In this document: one piece after another, positions 43,842 through 51,463 of the stretch | Layout: every line of letters begins with the position of its first letter | Position numbering within the stretch: the stretch's first letter is position 1 | NCBI GenBank assembly: GCA_012840445.1 | Contig: DULI01000008.1 | Coordinates: 248,001-312,000 of the forward strand | Direction: 5' to 3' | Source of the DNA: Clostridiales bacterium | GTDB taxonomy: Bacteria; Bacillota; Clostridia; Oscillospirales; Acutalibacteraceae | DNA length: 64,000 nucleotides | The notes under the pieces: generated by a model | Seen by the model: only the letters and a program-made list of their open reading frames with translations | The model's database searches: none | What the model was told of the DNA's origin: nothing | Translations under genes and position numbers: made by a program

Positions 43842-46112
43842 CTAGTACTTTAAAACGTAATCCGTTGCAAGCGGATTTCCATTCGAGGCATCAACTATTG
43901 AAATTTTGAACATAGAACCTTTCGGCAAGTTCTCGCTAACTTTAATACCATTGGTTATATTAACAGTAACTCTGGTATTATAAGCGAACTCCCCAAGAGA
44001 CTTCTCGTTCCTGTAAAGGCTATTTCCGGAATTGTCAAGCAGTTCAAATATTACCTTCGCCCTCGGGGCATCTTTGCTCTGGTTTCTAATTGTAAAGCTT
44101 GTAATGGTGGATCCGGGAACTAAAGCAGTCTGCCCTTCAACACCGTTTTTATCGGTATAGAACAGCTGTTCGACACCGTATTTTTCGCCTTCAATGCCAA
44201 TCGAGAGTACGAAGTTGGCAAGATCTTGCGCCTGCGAATCGCTTAAATCTGGCGCAAAGTGTTTTACAGCCTCAACCATAGTCTGCTTTTTACCATTAAA
44301 GAAATATGGGGCACTTCTCCACGTCTCAACCAAAGTGGGGACATCAAGGGGTCTGTCGTCCCAGTTGTCAGTCTCAGGATCCCTTGTCGTCGAATCTATT
44401 AGCTTCATGTTCGTATAAAGCGGTGCAGGATGACAGGATACACAGCCTTTGCTTTCAAACAGCTGCTTGCCCCTTATTGCCGATTCGGTCAATGTGCCAT
44501 CTTTGTTAAGATACGGGCTTGGGACGGGAAGCTGTGCCCTTAAGAATTCATTAATGCACTCAAGATCCTCTTCGCTTATAACATAATTAAAACTGCCCGC
44601 AACACCAATCTCGGCAGTTGCAGAAATTCCGGTGTGCATAGTTGGAGGAGTTCTGTGCGAGAAAATCAAGCTCTTGGTATTTTTTTCGTTGCCAAGGCCG
44701 TCATTCAACTCATCCCAGTTAAACGCGCCGGATCTTGCATACGGGTGACAGCTGGAGCAGCTAAGCCATTTCTGGTAGCTGTCACTTGCATTGTTCCATA
44801 AATACTCACCCCTGCGCACAGAATCCATTTCTGGCTGCGAGCCAAGGGAAATAGTATCGGTAACAGTATTGCTGCTTAAATCAAGCACTGCTATATTGCC
44901 GCTGTAATACTGGCAAATATAAGCTTTTCCGTCTTTTACGGCAAGCATCCTGGGGCCCTGACCAGGCATTGAAATCCTGGTCCTTGCACCATCAAGGAAA
45001 GGCAGATAGTCAACAATCCTTGAAATCTCCGATACAAGCCCGTTGCCAGATTTTACAGCATTAATCTTCTTGTTCATTTCGGATACATTAACAACCATTA
45101 CCTCGTTTGTTCCGGAAAGAGAAACAACCAGTTTTGTACCGTCTTCGCTGATTTCAATTCCCCACGGATTTGCAGCACCGAGCTCTACCTCATCAAGAAG
45201 CAGGCTGGCGGTTACTTCCATTTTTTGAGCGTCAATTATAGAAAATCCGTTGGTCTGAATCCATCCGCGGTCGGTCTGTGAGGTCGGGTATGCATACCTT
45301 CCAATTACATGGGAAACATACAAGGTCTTCCCGTCGGGGGATACACACATATCCTTAACATTGCCCGCTCCGTTAACAAGCGGAATTGTTTTCTCTAAGG
45401 TATTTGTAGAAGTGTTAATTACATTTAACTTGGATGATACAACATCAGCCAATGCATTATCATCCGGCAGGTGGCACGCCACAAACAATTTAGAGCCAGC
45501 AAGTTCAACCTCCACAGGTTCACGGCTGACTTCGATCTCTTTAACGACAGACTTGTTATTAAGGTTTACGACCGAAACCGTATTTGAAAATTTATTGGCG
45601 ACATATGCTGTAGTCCCGGCAATCGCCATATCCTGAGGCGTATGCCCAACGCTGATTTCTGCTTCCTTGTTCATTGAGGAATTAAGAATTACCAGCTTAC
45701 CATCCAGTTCGCCTTCAAGAACGTAAACCTTGCCGCCATTTATGTACACATTATTTACCTTGCGGTTGGTCGTATATGTAGAAACTATTTCTTTATTGGC
45801 AAGGTTTAGTTTATACACCTTCATTCCTGTCTCATCGCCTACATATGCGATCCCGTCGTCTGATATAGTAATTCCATATGGCGAAATATAATCAGATGAA
45901 GGTCTCACGGAGGACAGATTCTTAACAGTCCCTCCTTTGCTGACAGTAATTTCAGGTGTTATGGCTTCTGCCAATGTTTCACCAATTACAGGTATTCTGG
46001 TTAAATCCAGCTTACCGCTCTTCGCCATTATTATTGACAGGGCAATAAAAAACATTGCCAAAAAGCAGACCGTAGTAATAATAATGGCGCGCTTTGACAA
46101 CCGTTGAATCAT
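43842..46112 (-). CDS. Membrane-anchored beta-propeller fused to di-haem cytochrome c peroxidase-like domain
   Basis: 756 residues. An N-terminal helix at ~10-30 has no clear cleavage site, so probably a signal anchor with the rest outside. Residues ~70-420 form YVTN/NHL-like propeller repeats (PYGITISDDGIAYVGD, GHTPQDMAIAGTTAYVANK, SPDGKTLYVSHV, GPRMLAVKDGKAYICQY). Residues ~435-640 resemble a MauG/CcpA peroxidase region with CSSCH at 452-456 and CVSCH at 557-561, plus RGKQLFESKG and a DVPTL-RSAPYF-NG block typical of such enzymes. The last ~100 residues look like a beta-sandwich. GGGAG precedes ATG 46112. First gene of the operon. Haem attachment is inferred from motifs only; no maturation gene lies in the window. 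Confidence 0.82.
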   Translation of the reverse strand: MIQRLSKRAIIITTVCFLAMFFIALSIIMAKSGKLDLTRIPVIGETLAEAITPEITVSKGGTVKNLSSVRPSSDYISPYGITISDDGIAYVGDETGMKVYKLNLANKEIVSTYTTNRKVNNVYINGGKVYVLEGELDGKLVILNSSMNKEAEISVGHTPQDMAIAGTTAYVANKFSNTVSVVNLNNKSVVKEIEVSREPVEVELAGSKLFVACHLPDDNALADVVSSKLNVINTSTNTLEKTIPLVNGAGNVKDMCVSPDGKTLYVSHVIGRYAYPTSQTDRGWIQTNGFSIIDAQKMEVTASLLLDEVELGAANPWGIEISEDGTKLVVSLSGTNEVMVVNVSEMNKKINAVKSGNGLVSEISRIVDYLPFLDGARTRISMPGQGPRMLAVKDGKAYICQYYSGNIAVLDLSSNTVTDTISLGSQPEMDSVRRGEYLWNNASDSYQKWLSCSSCHPYARSGAFNWDELNDGLGNEKNTKSLIFSHRTPPTMHTGISATAEIGVAGSFNYVISEEDLECINEFLRAQLPVPSPYLNKDGTLTESAIRGKQLFESKGCVSCHPAPLYTNMKLIDSTTRDPETDNWDDRPLDVPTLVETWRSAPYFFNGKKQTMVEAVKHFAPDLSDSQAQDLANFVLSIGIEGEKYGVEQLFYTDKNGVEGQTALVPGSTITSFTIRNQSKDAPRAKVIFELLDNSGNSLYRNEKSLGEFAYNTRVTVNITNGIKVSENLPKGSMFKISIVDASNGNPLATDYVLKY

Positions 46113-46388
46113 ATGCTCACTCCCTTAAATAAATTGCATAGAATAATAACAATGGGCTAAAACCTCATCAAGTCACCACCTGCCAAAAACATGTCTCATT
46201 TTGTTAGTCTTTTGGTTAACAAACTGGGTTAAAATGCTTATAATCTTTAGTAATAATAGCACAAATAATATGCACAGTCAACTATTAAATTGTTTTTTGG
46301 AACGATGTTGGTGTCTAAGAAATATTTAATGTTAATCTTTTGATTAACTTGTTTGCAGTTTTTTTTGCCACTATTATATGTGTATAAT
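46113..46388 (-). promoter_or_regulatory. Regulatory region of the CxxCH operon
   Basis: No gene in this stretch. Minus strand promoter TTGACT (46281-46276), exact 17-nt spacer, TATTAT (46258-46253), leaving a ~140-nt leader. GTTAATC-TTTT-GATTAAC (46331-46348) is an inverted repeat upstream of the -35, and related GTTAAC/GGTTAA pieces lie at 46215-46232 in the leader: possible regulator sites. No riboswitch recognised. Confidence 0.7.
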
Positions 46389-46412
46389 ATAAAAAAACCG
46401 CCATAAAGGCGG
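46389..46412 (-). terminator. Terminator after the EndoA/MazF gene
   Basis: CCGCC/GGCGG stem with ATAAA loop (46398-46412), followed on the minus strand by GTTTTTTTATAT. It insulates the toxin gene from the CxxCH operon. Confidence 0.85.
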
Positions 46413-46446
46413 CTTGTTTTTATTGTTATTTTACAGGCGCTTTTAA

Positions 46447-46824
46447 TTATGTAGCCTGATCCATGGCATTACGGCTACCATAATTTAAACCAAAGCTAAC
46501 CTGTAAAGCCTGATCAACTCTTCTCATTGATACCTCATCGAGGTGTCCCATTTTTTCCCTTAAACGTTGTTTATCAATAGTTCTGATTTGTTCAAGCAGA
46601 ACAATAGAGTCCTTTGCTAATCCGCAGTTACTTGCATTAACCTGAATGTGGGTCGGTAGCTTGGCTTTCGAACGCTGACTGGTAATTGCAGCAGCAATAA
46701 CAGTCGGACTGTACTTGTTACCCACATCGTTTTGAACGATAAGGACTGGTCTTATGCCCCCCTGCTCCGATCCAACGACCGGACTGAGGTCAGCGTAGTA
46801 TATCTCCCCTCGTTTTACAGTCAT
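46447..46824 (-). CDS. ndoA: Type II toxin-antitoxin endoribonuclease, EndoA/MazF family
   Basis: Sequence-specific mRNA interferase. 125 residues. [23 protein letters not shown] start, RPVLIVQND, the TSQRSK loop and [10 protein letters not shown] are all family features; the catalytic Arg/Thr region (AAAITSQRS) is intact. GGAG precedes ATG 46824. The usual upstream partner NdoAI/MazE and alr are not found: the 231 bp upstream hold only a terminator and AT-rich sequence. An antitoxin elsewhere, or an unpaired regulatory nuclease, is possible. Confidence 0.93.
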   Translation of the reverse strand: MTVKRGEIYYADLSPVVGSEQGGIRPVLIVQNDVGNKYSPTVIAAAITSQRSKAKLPTHIQVNASNCGLAKDSIVLLEQIRTIDKQRLREKMGHLDEVSMRRVDQALQVSFGLNYGSRNAMDQAT

Positions 46825-47010
46825 TTTGCTTTCACACTCCGTATTATTTTGTTTTCGTAAATATTTTTTCCGTTTTTTAAATCATTTAAACATATTAAGC
46901 GAAAAAATATATTTTAATTTTCATACATCTCCAATTAGAACTTGTCTCATTACATTTTATGCGCCAAAATTACTTTTGCTAAATAATAATGTTTCGCATT
47001 TTTTGATTAA

Positions 47011-47041
47011 AACAAAAAAACCAAGGCGTTATAGCCTCGGT
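47011..47041 (-). terminator. Terminator after the lipoprotein gene
   Basis: ACCGAGGC/GCCTTGGT stem (47021-47041), followed on the minus strand by TTTTTTTGTTTT. Confidence 0.9.
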
Positions 47042-47055
47042 AAATTGTAAATATT

Positions 47056-47574
47056 TTATTTATTCAGCTTAAAATTGACAAATTGTACCTTCATATCAAG
47101 GGCGGGGATTGACAGACTTATGGGTATGCCATCATGTGATACGGTAAGCTTATAATCGCCTGATTCGCTGCCACCTTCGAATACATATCCATCTTCCACA
47201 ACTTTAAAACTGCTTTCAACTCCTACATTTGAAAACACATTTTTCAACGCCTTAATAAAGGCAGCTTCAGGCAGGGCCGACGGATCAACACTGTAATTTA
47301 AGCCTTTGTATGAAATATTAAACTCATCAGCATTCCAGTTAAATTCAAGGCCATTTAAAAGTTTGGGCTCTTTTACCCGCACAACAAAAATTCCACCGCC
47401 TGGAGCCAACAATTCACATTTTAAGCTTTTATCGCCATATTTTACATTAGCTTCGCAAACAAACCCTTGGGTCACCGGCTGTATCGGCTCTGCTTTGCTT
47501 TTGCAACCGGAACATAAGGCTAAAATACCACAAACAGTCAAAAAAACGGTAACAAAGCGTTTCAACATTATCAC
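47056..47574 (-). CDS. Predicted lipoprotein of unknown function
   Basis: 172 residues. N-terminal signal with lipobox-like LCSGC (Cys at ~24) followed by KSK. The rest is beta-strand-rich (QGFVCEANVKYGDKSLKCELL, GIFVVRVKEPKLLNGLEF), with an overall layout reminiscent of LolA/LppX-type lipid-binding folds, a weak impression only. The start overlaps the stop of the previous gene by four bases (GTGA); ATG 47568 is an alternative. Last gene of the acpS operon. Confidence 0.7.
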   Translation of the reverse strand: MIMLKRFVTVFLTVCGILALCSGCKSKAEPIQPVTQGFVCEANVKYGDKSLKCELLAPGGGIFVVRVKEPKLLNGLEFNWNADEFNISYKGLNYSVDPSALPEAAFIKALKNVFSNVGVESSFKVVEDGYVFEGGSESGDYKLTVSHDGIPISLSIPALDMKVQFVNFKLNK

Positions 47575-49112
47575 CCGGCTGTTTCAATCTCATGAAACAG
47601 TAAAGGCAACTCGTCGATCATATCCGAGGCAGACATCGAGCGCTTGGATAGTTTGGCAGCAGCTCTGTCGCCAGCATGCCCGTGCAAATATACCGAAGTA
47701 ACGGCAGCCTGCTCGGGAGTCAGCCCTTGTGCCAAAAGGGAAACCAACATGCCCGCCAGCATATCTCCGCTCCCAGCGCTTGACATACCATAATTACCGG
47801 TAAGGTTCACAAACGCTCTTCCGTCAGGCAGGGCAACAATAGTGCCTGATCCCTTTAATACCAAATATACGCCGTATTCTGTTGCAAAATCCCTTGCAGT
47901 TTTAAGCCTTGCGGCCTGGATTTTATCAGATGTGGTGTTTAGCATCCTTGCCATTTCGCCCGGGTGCGGGGTTAAAATCAACGGTGCCTTTGCCTGCTTT
48001 ATAATATCTATGCAGCCGCATATTGCATTTATTCCATCGGCATCCAGCACTATTGGGCGATTGGCTTTAGTAATTAATTCTTTAACAATCTGTGTAATAT
48101 TTTCATCCCGCCCCAGACCGCAGCCTATTAATACCGCTGTGGAACCTTCAAGCTCGTTAAAAATAAGATCAAGGCTTTCGGCCGACAATACTCCCTTATC
48201 GGTTTCCGGCGCTACTCGAAACACCGGTTCATATAAACTCGATGCCAAAGGACAATAAATACTTTTGGGAACAACTGCCTTAACTAATCCAACCCCTGTT
48301 CTAATTGCAGACTTTGCCGCGATGGCGGCGGCGCCAGACATCCCTAAACTTCCGCAAATAAGCAGCGCTGTACCGAAATCGCCTTTGTGCGTATTTCTTT
48401 TCTTAACCCTCAAATTGGGCAAAACATCTGCCATTTCAATTGACCGCAGCGAAGTAGAAATGGAGTCAACAGCTTCGGCGGGCATACCAATGGAAACGGC
48501 TACCACCTCTCCGCAATATTCACACGCAGGAAACATCACATGGCAGGGTTTATATGCAGTAAAGGAAACGGTTAAGTCCGCCTTGACACAAACACCATTG
48601 ACAGCACCTGTGTCGCAATCAGCTCCGCTAGGCACATCCAAGGATACAACCTTTGAATGTGTACCGTTAATTATTTCAATTAATTTTTTATTGTCTCCTG
48701 CCACCTCGCCATAAAATCCGATACCGAAAATACCGTCAACTATTATTTCTGAACTCTTAATTATCTGTTCTGCCCTTTCCCTATTGGATTTATATTCAAT
48801 AACAGGAATGCCAATTGCGGTTATCCTTCGATACATCTCAAAGGCAGTAGGCGTACCAGGCGCCCCGTTGCTTTGAATAACCGTCACTTTCGCACCAGAT
48901 TCGTTTAATTTCCGGGCGACTACATACCCATCTCCACCATTATTGCCGCGTCCGCAAATTATGGCAACGTTCTTGTTTTTTACAGAGAATTTTTCACGAA
49001 TAACCCGCGATGCAGCAGCCCCGGCATTTTCCATTAGCCTTAGCCAGTTCATCCCCATGGCTACCGCATTTTCCTCAGCCTGTCTTGTCTGTTCGCTTGT
49101 GAAAATTCTCAT
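47571..49112 (-). CDS. nnr: Bifunctional NAD(P)HX epimerase/dehydratase
   Basis: Repairs hydrated NADH/NADPH. 513 residues: N-terminal YjeF_N epimerase (GRGNNGGDGYVVAR near residue 54, DGIFGIGF, DVPSGADCDTG), then a ribokinase-like ADP/ATP-dependent dehydratase (HKGDFGTALLICGS near 244, LTPHPGEMARM near 384, GNYGMSSAGSGDMLAGM near 436). Start ATG 49112, preferred to TTG 49115, behind GGGGG. Twelve bp after acpS. Confidence 0.95.
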   Translation of the reverse strand: MRIFTSEQTRQAEENAVAMGMNWLRLMENAGAAASRVIREKFSVKNKNVAIICGRGNNGGDGYVVARKLNESGAKVTVIQSNGAPGTPTAFEMYRRITAIGIPVIEYKSNRERAEQIIKSSEIIVDGIFGIGFYGEVAGDNKKLIEIINGTHSKVVSLDVPSGADCDTGAVNGVCVKADLTVSFTAYKPCHVMFPACEYCGEVVAVSIGMPAEAVDSISTSLRSIEMADVLPNLRVKKRNTHKGDFGTALLICGSLGMSGAAAIAAKSAIRTGVGLVKAVVPKSIYCPLASSLYEPVFRVAPETDKGVLSAESLDLIFNELEGSTAVLIGCGLGRDENITQIVKELITKANRPIVLDADGINAICGCIDIIKQAKAPLILTPHPGEMARMLNTTSDKIQAARLKTARDFATEYGVYLVLKGSGTIVALPDGRAFVNLTGNYGMSSAGSGDMLAGMLVSLLAQGLTPEQAAVTSVYLHGHAGDRAAAKLSKRSMSASDMIDELPLLFHEIETAG

Positions 49113-49124
49113 CAAAGGGCCCCC

Positions 49125-49493
49125 TTAAACGTATTTTTCCGCGACAACAACCGCAGCGGCATAGTTGTCGGTATGGGTAACGCTTACAGAAAAACGAAGC
49201 CTTTTTTCCTCAGCAATTTCCAGAGCTCTACCCGACAGTTTTAAATATGGCGCGCCCAATTCGTCGTGCAACAGTTCTATCTCGTTAAGCGAAAACCCGC
49301 GAAACCCTGTGCCCAAAGCTTTTGCAAAGGCCTCTTTAGCCGCAAACGCGGCCGCATATGACTGGATATTGTTCTGTTTGCGCAGCAGTTCGAACTGTTC
49401 ATGCTCGCCAAATACCCTGCTTATAAACTTTTGGTTTTCAACACTCTGTTTAATTCTATCAATTTCAATTAAATCAATTCCAACCGAGAGCAT
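49125..49493 (-). CDS. acpS: Holo-[acyl-carrier-protein] synthase
   Basis: Transfers 4'-phosphopantetheine from CoA to acyl carrier protein. 122 residues. Metal-binding GIDLIEIDRI at residues 5-14 and FAAKEAFAKALGTG at ~49-62, both intact; HDELGAPYL follows. ATG 49493 lies inside the last codons of the preceding gene (20-bp overlap), so the two are coupled. Confidence 0.96.
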   Translation of the reverse strand: MLSVGIDLIEIDRIKQSVENQKFISRVFGEHEQFELLRKQNNIQSYAAAFAAKEAFAKALGTGFRGFSLNEIELLHDELGAPYLKLSGRALEIAEEKRLRFSVSVTHTDNYAAAVVVAEKYV

Positions 49494-50001
49494 CTTGCAT
49501 CACCGATCTAGGCATAAATTTTGCCATTTGTTTTAAAAATTTCTCATTCGGTTCGAATACTAAAAGTATTAAAGAGCCTTCATGACGGATAACCGCAAAA
49601 TAACTGTCCGCACCTTGATTGCAACAGATTAACCGTCTGGAATATTGTGTATTGGCGTGCGCTTTTGAATTGTATTTTCCAAAACGTTCAATATTTTTGC
49701 AATCAAACGACAGCAAACGTTTTCTTGACCTTTTGGCTGTTATCTTGTCTATATCTATGCTTCCGTTAGTTAATATATATTCATATTCATAATCATAAGT
49801 AGTAGCCAGTCTCCAAGAAAGTATACCTATACCCACCGCAACCAATACAAACAATGACTTAAAAGGCCCGCCAATACCGTTTACAAATAAAAAGGCGCAT
49901 AATAAAACAAGTACAACCCCTGCGGTTAAAATAGAAACCTTCAAAATACTTTCATAAAGTGATTTTTTTATTGGTACCAACTGTTCAACATATGAATCCA
50001 T
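49474..50001 (-). CDS. Two-TM membrane protein, DUF6106-like
   Basis: 175 residues. Two adjacent hydrophobic segments at ~24-42 and ~47-65, then a soluble C-terminal domain. The pattern MDSYVEQLV, EYEYILTNGSIDIDKI, RKRLLSFDCKNIERFGKY matches my recollection of DUF6106 in Clostridia. The domain resembles a PH-like fold seen in YdbT/bPH proteins. Function unknown. First gene of an operon with acpS, nnr and the lipoprotein. Confidence 0.7.
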   Translation of the reverse strand: MDSYVEQLVPIKKSLYESILKVSILTAGVVLVLLCAFLFVNGIGGPFKSLFVLVAVGIGILSWRLATTYDYEYEYILTNGSIDIDKITAKRSRKRLLSFDCKNIERFGKYNSKAHANTQYSRRLICCNQGADSYFAVIRHEGSLILLVFEPNEKFLKQMAKFMPRSVMQDALGWN

Positions 50002-50040
50002 GCATAAATCCCCTTTTGGTATTAGTCTGTGGCCTGTTTA

Positions 50041-50069
50041 ATTATAGCATATTATATTTTCCAATCCAA
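50041..50069 (-). promoter_or_regulatory. Promoter of the acpS operon
   Basis: Minus strand TTGGAT (50069-50064), 17-nt spacer, consensus TATAAT (50046-50041), 40 nt before the first gene. Confidence 0.72.
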
Positions 50070-50103
50070 CAGAATATAGTATTAACTAAATTTATTTTAC
50101 AAC

Positions 50104-50135
50104 TTGAAAATATTAAAAATATAGTATATTATAAT
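50104..50135 (+). promoter_or_regulatory. Probable promoter of the pheST leader
   Basis: TATAAT at 50130-50135 with TTGAAA at 50104-50109; the 20-nt spacing is long. TATATT at 50125-50130 would give 15 nt. Either would start transcription just before the T-box. Confidence 0.5.
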
Positions 50136-50164
50136 GATAATCTAAAGCTCCAAATTATTGCCAA

Positions 50165-50405
50165 ACGCAGTGACGGAGGAAAGTATGCTGCAGCGTATTG
50201 CCACAGAGAGAATGCGTAGTAGCTGAGAGCGCGTTCGCAATTACCGCAGTTGAAGTTCCCTCCCGAGCGGCGGTGCTGAAATTATAGTAGAGTAGGCATC
50301 GACGGTGACATCCCCGTTAAAGGATGAGAGAGTGTTTGCTCTTTAGCAAAAATTTGGGTGGTACCGCGGAGTATAACTTCGTCCCATGTGGGGCGAAGAT
50401 TTTTT
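50165..50405 (+). promoter_or_regulatory. T-box riboswitch, phenylalanine type
   Basis: tRNA-sensing leader of pheST. Stem I begins with CAGTGACGGAGGAAAGTA (AGTGA and loop-E AGTA), closing with CCTCCC at 50258-50263. Opposite AGTA lies GAAGTTCCC, where TTC at 50256-50258 is the apparent specifier codon (Phe). The T-box core TGGTACCGCG is at 50359-50368, and the terminator CTTCGTCCC/GGGGCGAAG at 50377-50398 is followed by a T-run. Uncharged tRNA-Phe would pair and allow read-through. Confidence 0.93.
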
Positions 50406-50422
50406 GTTTAAGGAGGATTTTT

Positions 50423-51442
50423 ATGCAGGACTTGATTATGCAAATATTTAATGATGCAACTGCAGCTATTAGCACAGCACAGACCGAACAGGATATTGAG
50501 GCTGTAAGAATAAAATATCTTGGTAAAAACGGCGAGCTTACAAAAATATTGAAACAAATGGGTACACTTTCTCCTGAGGAAAGGCCGGTTGTAGGCCAGC
50601 TTGCCAATAAAGTAAGGCAGGATATTGAAAAAGCTATCGCAGATGCTAAAGGCGCAATCAAGGAAAAAGCTTTGCAGCTGCAGTTGGAAGCCGAGCGTGT
50701 GGATATCACCATGCCGGGTATTAAACACAAAATTGGCGGGCTGCACCCGCTCAATATCGTATTAAACGATTTAATAGACATTTTTGTTTCAATGGGATTT
50801 GACGTGGGTGACGGCCCAGAAGTTGAAACCGACTATTACAACTTCGAGGCGTTAAATGTACCTGCCGACCACCCTGCAAGAGACATGCAGGACACATTTT
50901 ATATCGGCAACAACCTGCTGCTAAGGACACAAACTTCGGCCGCACAAATACGCACAATGGAAAATCATAAGCCGCCTATAAGAATAATCTGTCCTGGCCG
51001 CGTATTCAGGTCCGATGAGGTGGACGCAACCCACTCCCCTGTTTTCCACCAGGTGGAAGGGCTTGTGGTTGATAAGGGCATTACCATGTGTGATTTAAAA
51101 GGCACATTAGAGCAGTTTGTTCACGAAATTTATGGTAGTGAAACCAAGGTCCAGTTCCGCCCCTCATTCTTCCCATTCACAGAACCCAGCGTTGAGGTGG
51201 ATGTAAGTTGCCCTGAATGCGGGGGAAAAGGCTGCCATATCTGCAAAGATACCGGATGGATAGAAATATTGGGAGCGGGAATGGTACACCCCAAGGTATT
51301 GTCCATCTGCGGAATAGACCCTGAAGTATATTCTGGATTTGCATTTGGAGTCGGATTAGACAGACTTACCACAACCCGATATAAAATCAGTGATATACGC
51401 CTGCTGTTCGAAAACGATTTACGTTTCCTTGAACAGTTTTAA
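50423..51442 (+). CDS. pheS: Phenylalanyl-tRNA synthetase alpha subunit
   Basis: Catalytic subunit of the alpha2-beta2 enzyme charging tRNA-Phe. 339 residues: helical N-terminal arm, then class II core with GFDVGDGPEVETDYYNF, motif 2 (FRSDEVDATHSPVFHQVEG) and motif 3 (FGVGLDRLTTTRY). A small zinc-like insert CPECGGKGCHICKD lies near residue 257. ATG 50423, after AAGGAGG at 50409-50416, is preferred; the frame is open into the T-box terminator. pheT follows 21 bp later. Confidence 0.97.
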   Translation: MQDLIMQIFNDATAAISTAQTEQDIEAVRIKYLGKNGELTKILKQMGTLSPEERPVVGQLANKVRQDIEKAIADAKGAIKEKALQLQLEAERVDITMPGIKHKIGGLHPLNIVLNDLIDIFVSMGFDVGDGPEVETDYYNFEALNVPADHPARDMQDTFYIGNNLLLRTQTSAAQIRTMENHKPPIRIICPGRVFRSDEVDATHSPVFHQVEGLVVDKGITMCDLKGTLEQFVHEIYGSETKVQFRPSFFPFTEPSVEVDVSCPECGGKGCHICKDTGWIEILGAGMVHPKVLSICGIDPEVYSGFAFGVGLDRLTTTRYKISDIRLLFENDLRFLEQF

Positions 51443-51463
51443 ATTTGAAAGAGGTGTGAGGAT

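Noticed and set aside
46826-47050. Plus-strand 74-codon frame as a possible antitoxin or peptide
   Set aside because: It is AT-rich, begins antisense at the toxin ribosome site, crosses a terminator and has no antitoxin-like pattern. The minus-strand ATG behind GGAGATGT encodes only eight codons.
50324-50422. Longer pheS start inside the T-box leader
   Set aside because: The region is the T-box core and terminator; ATG 50423 has AAGGAGG and gives the family N-terminus.
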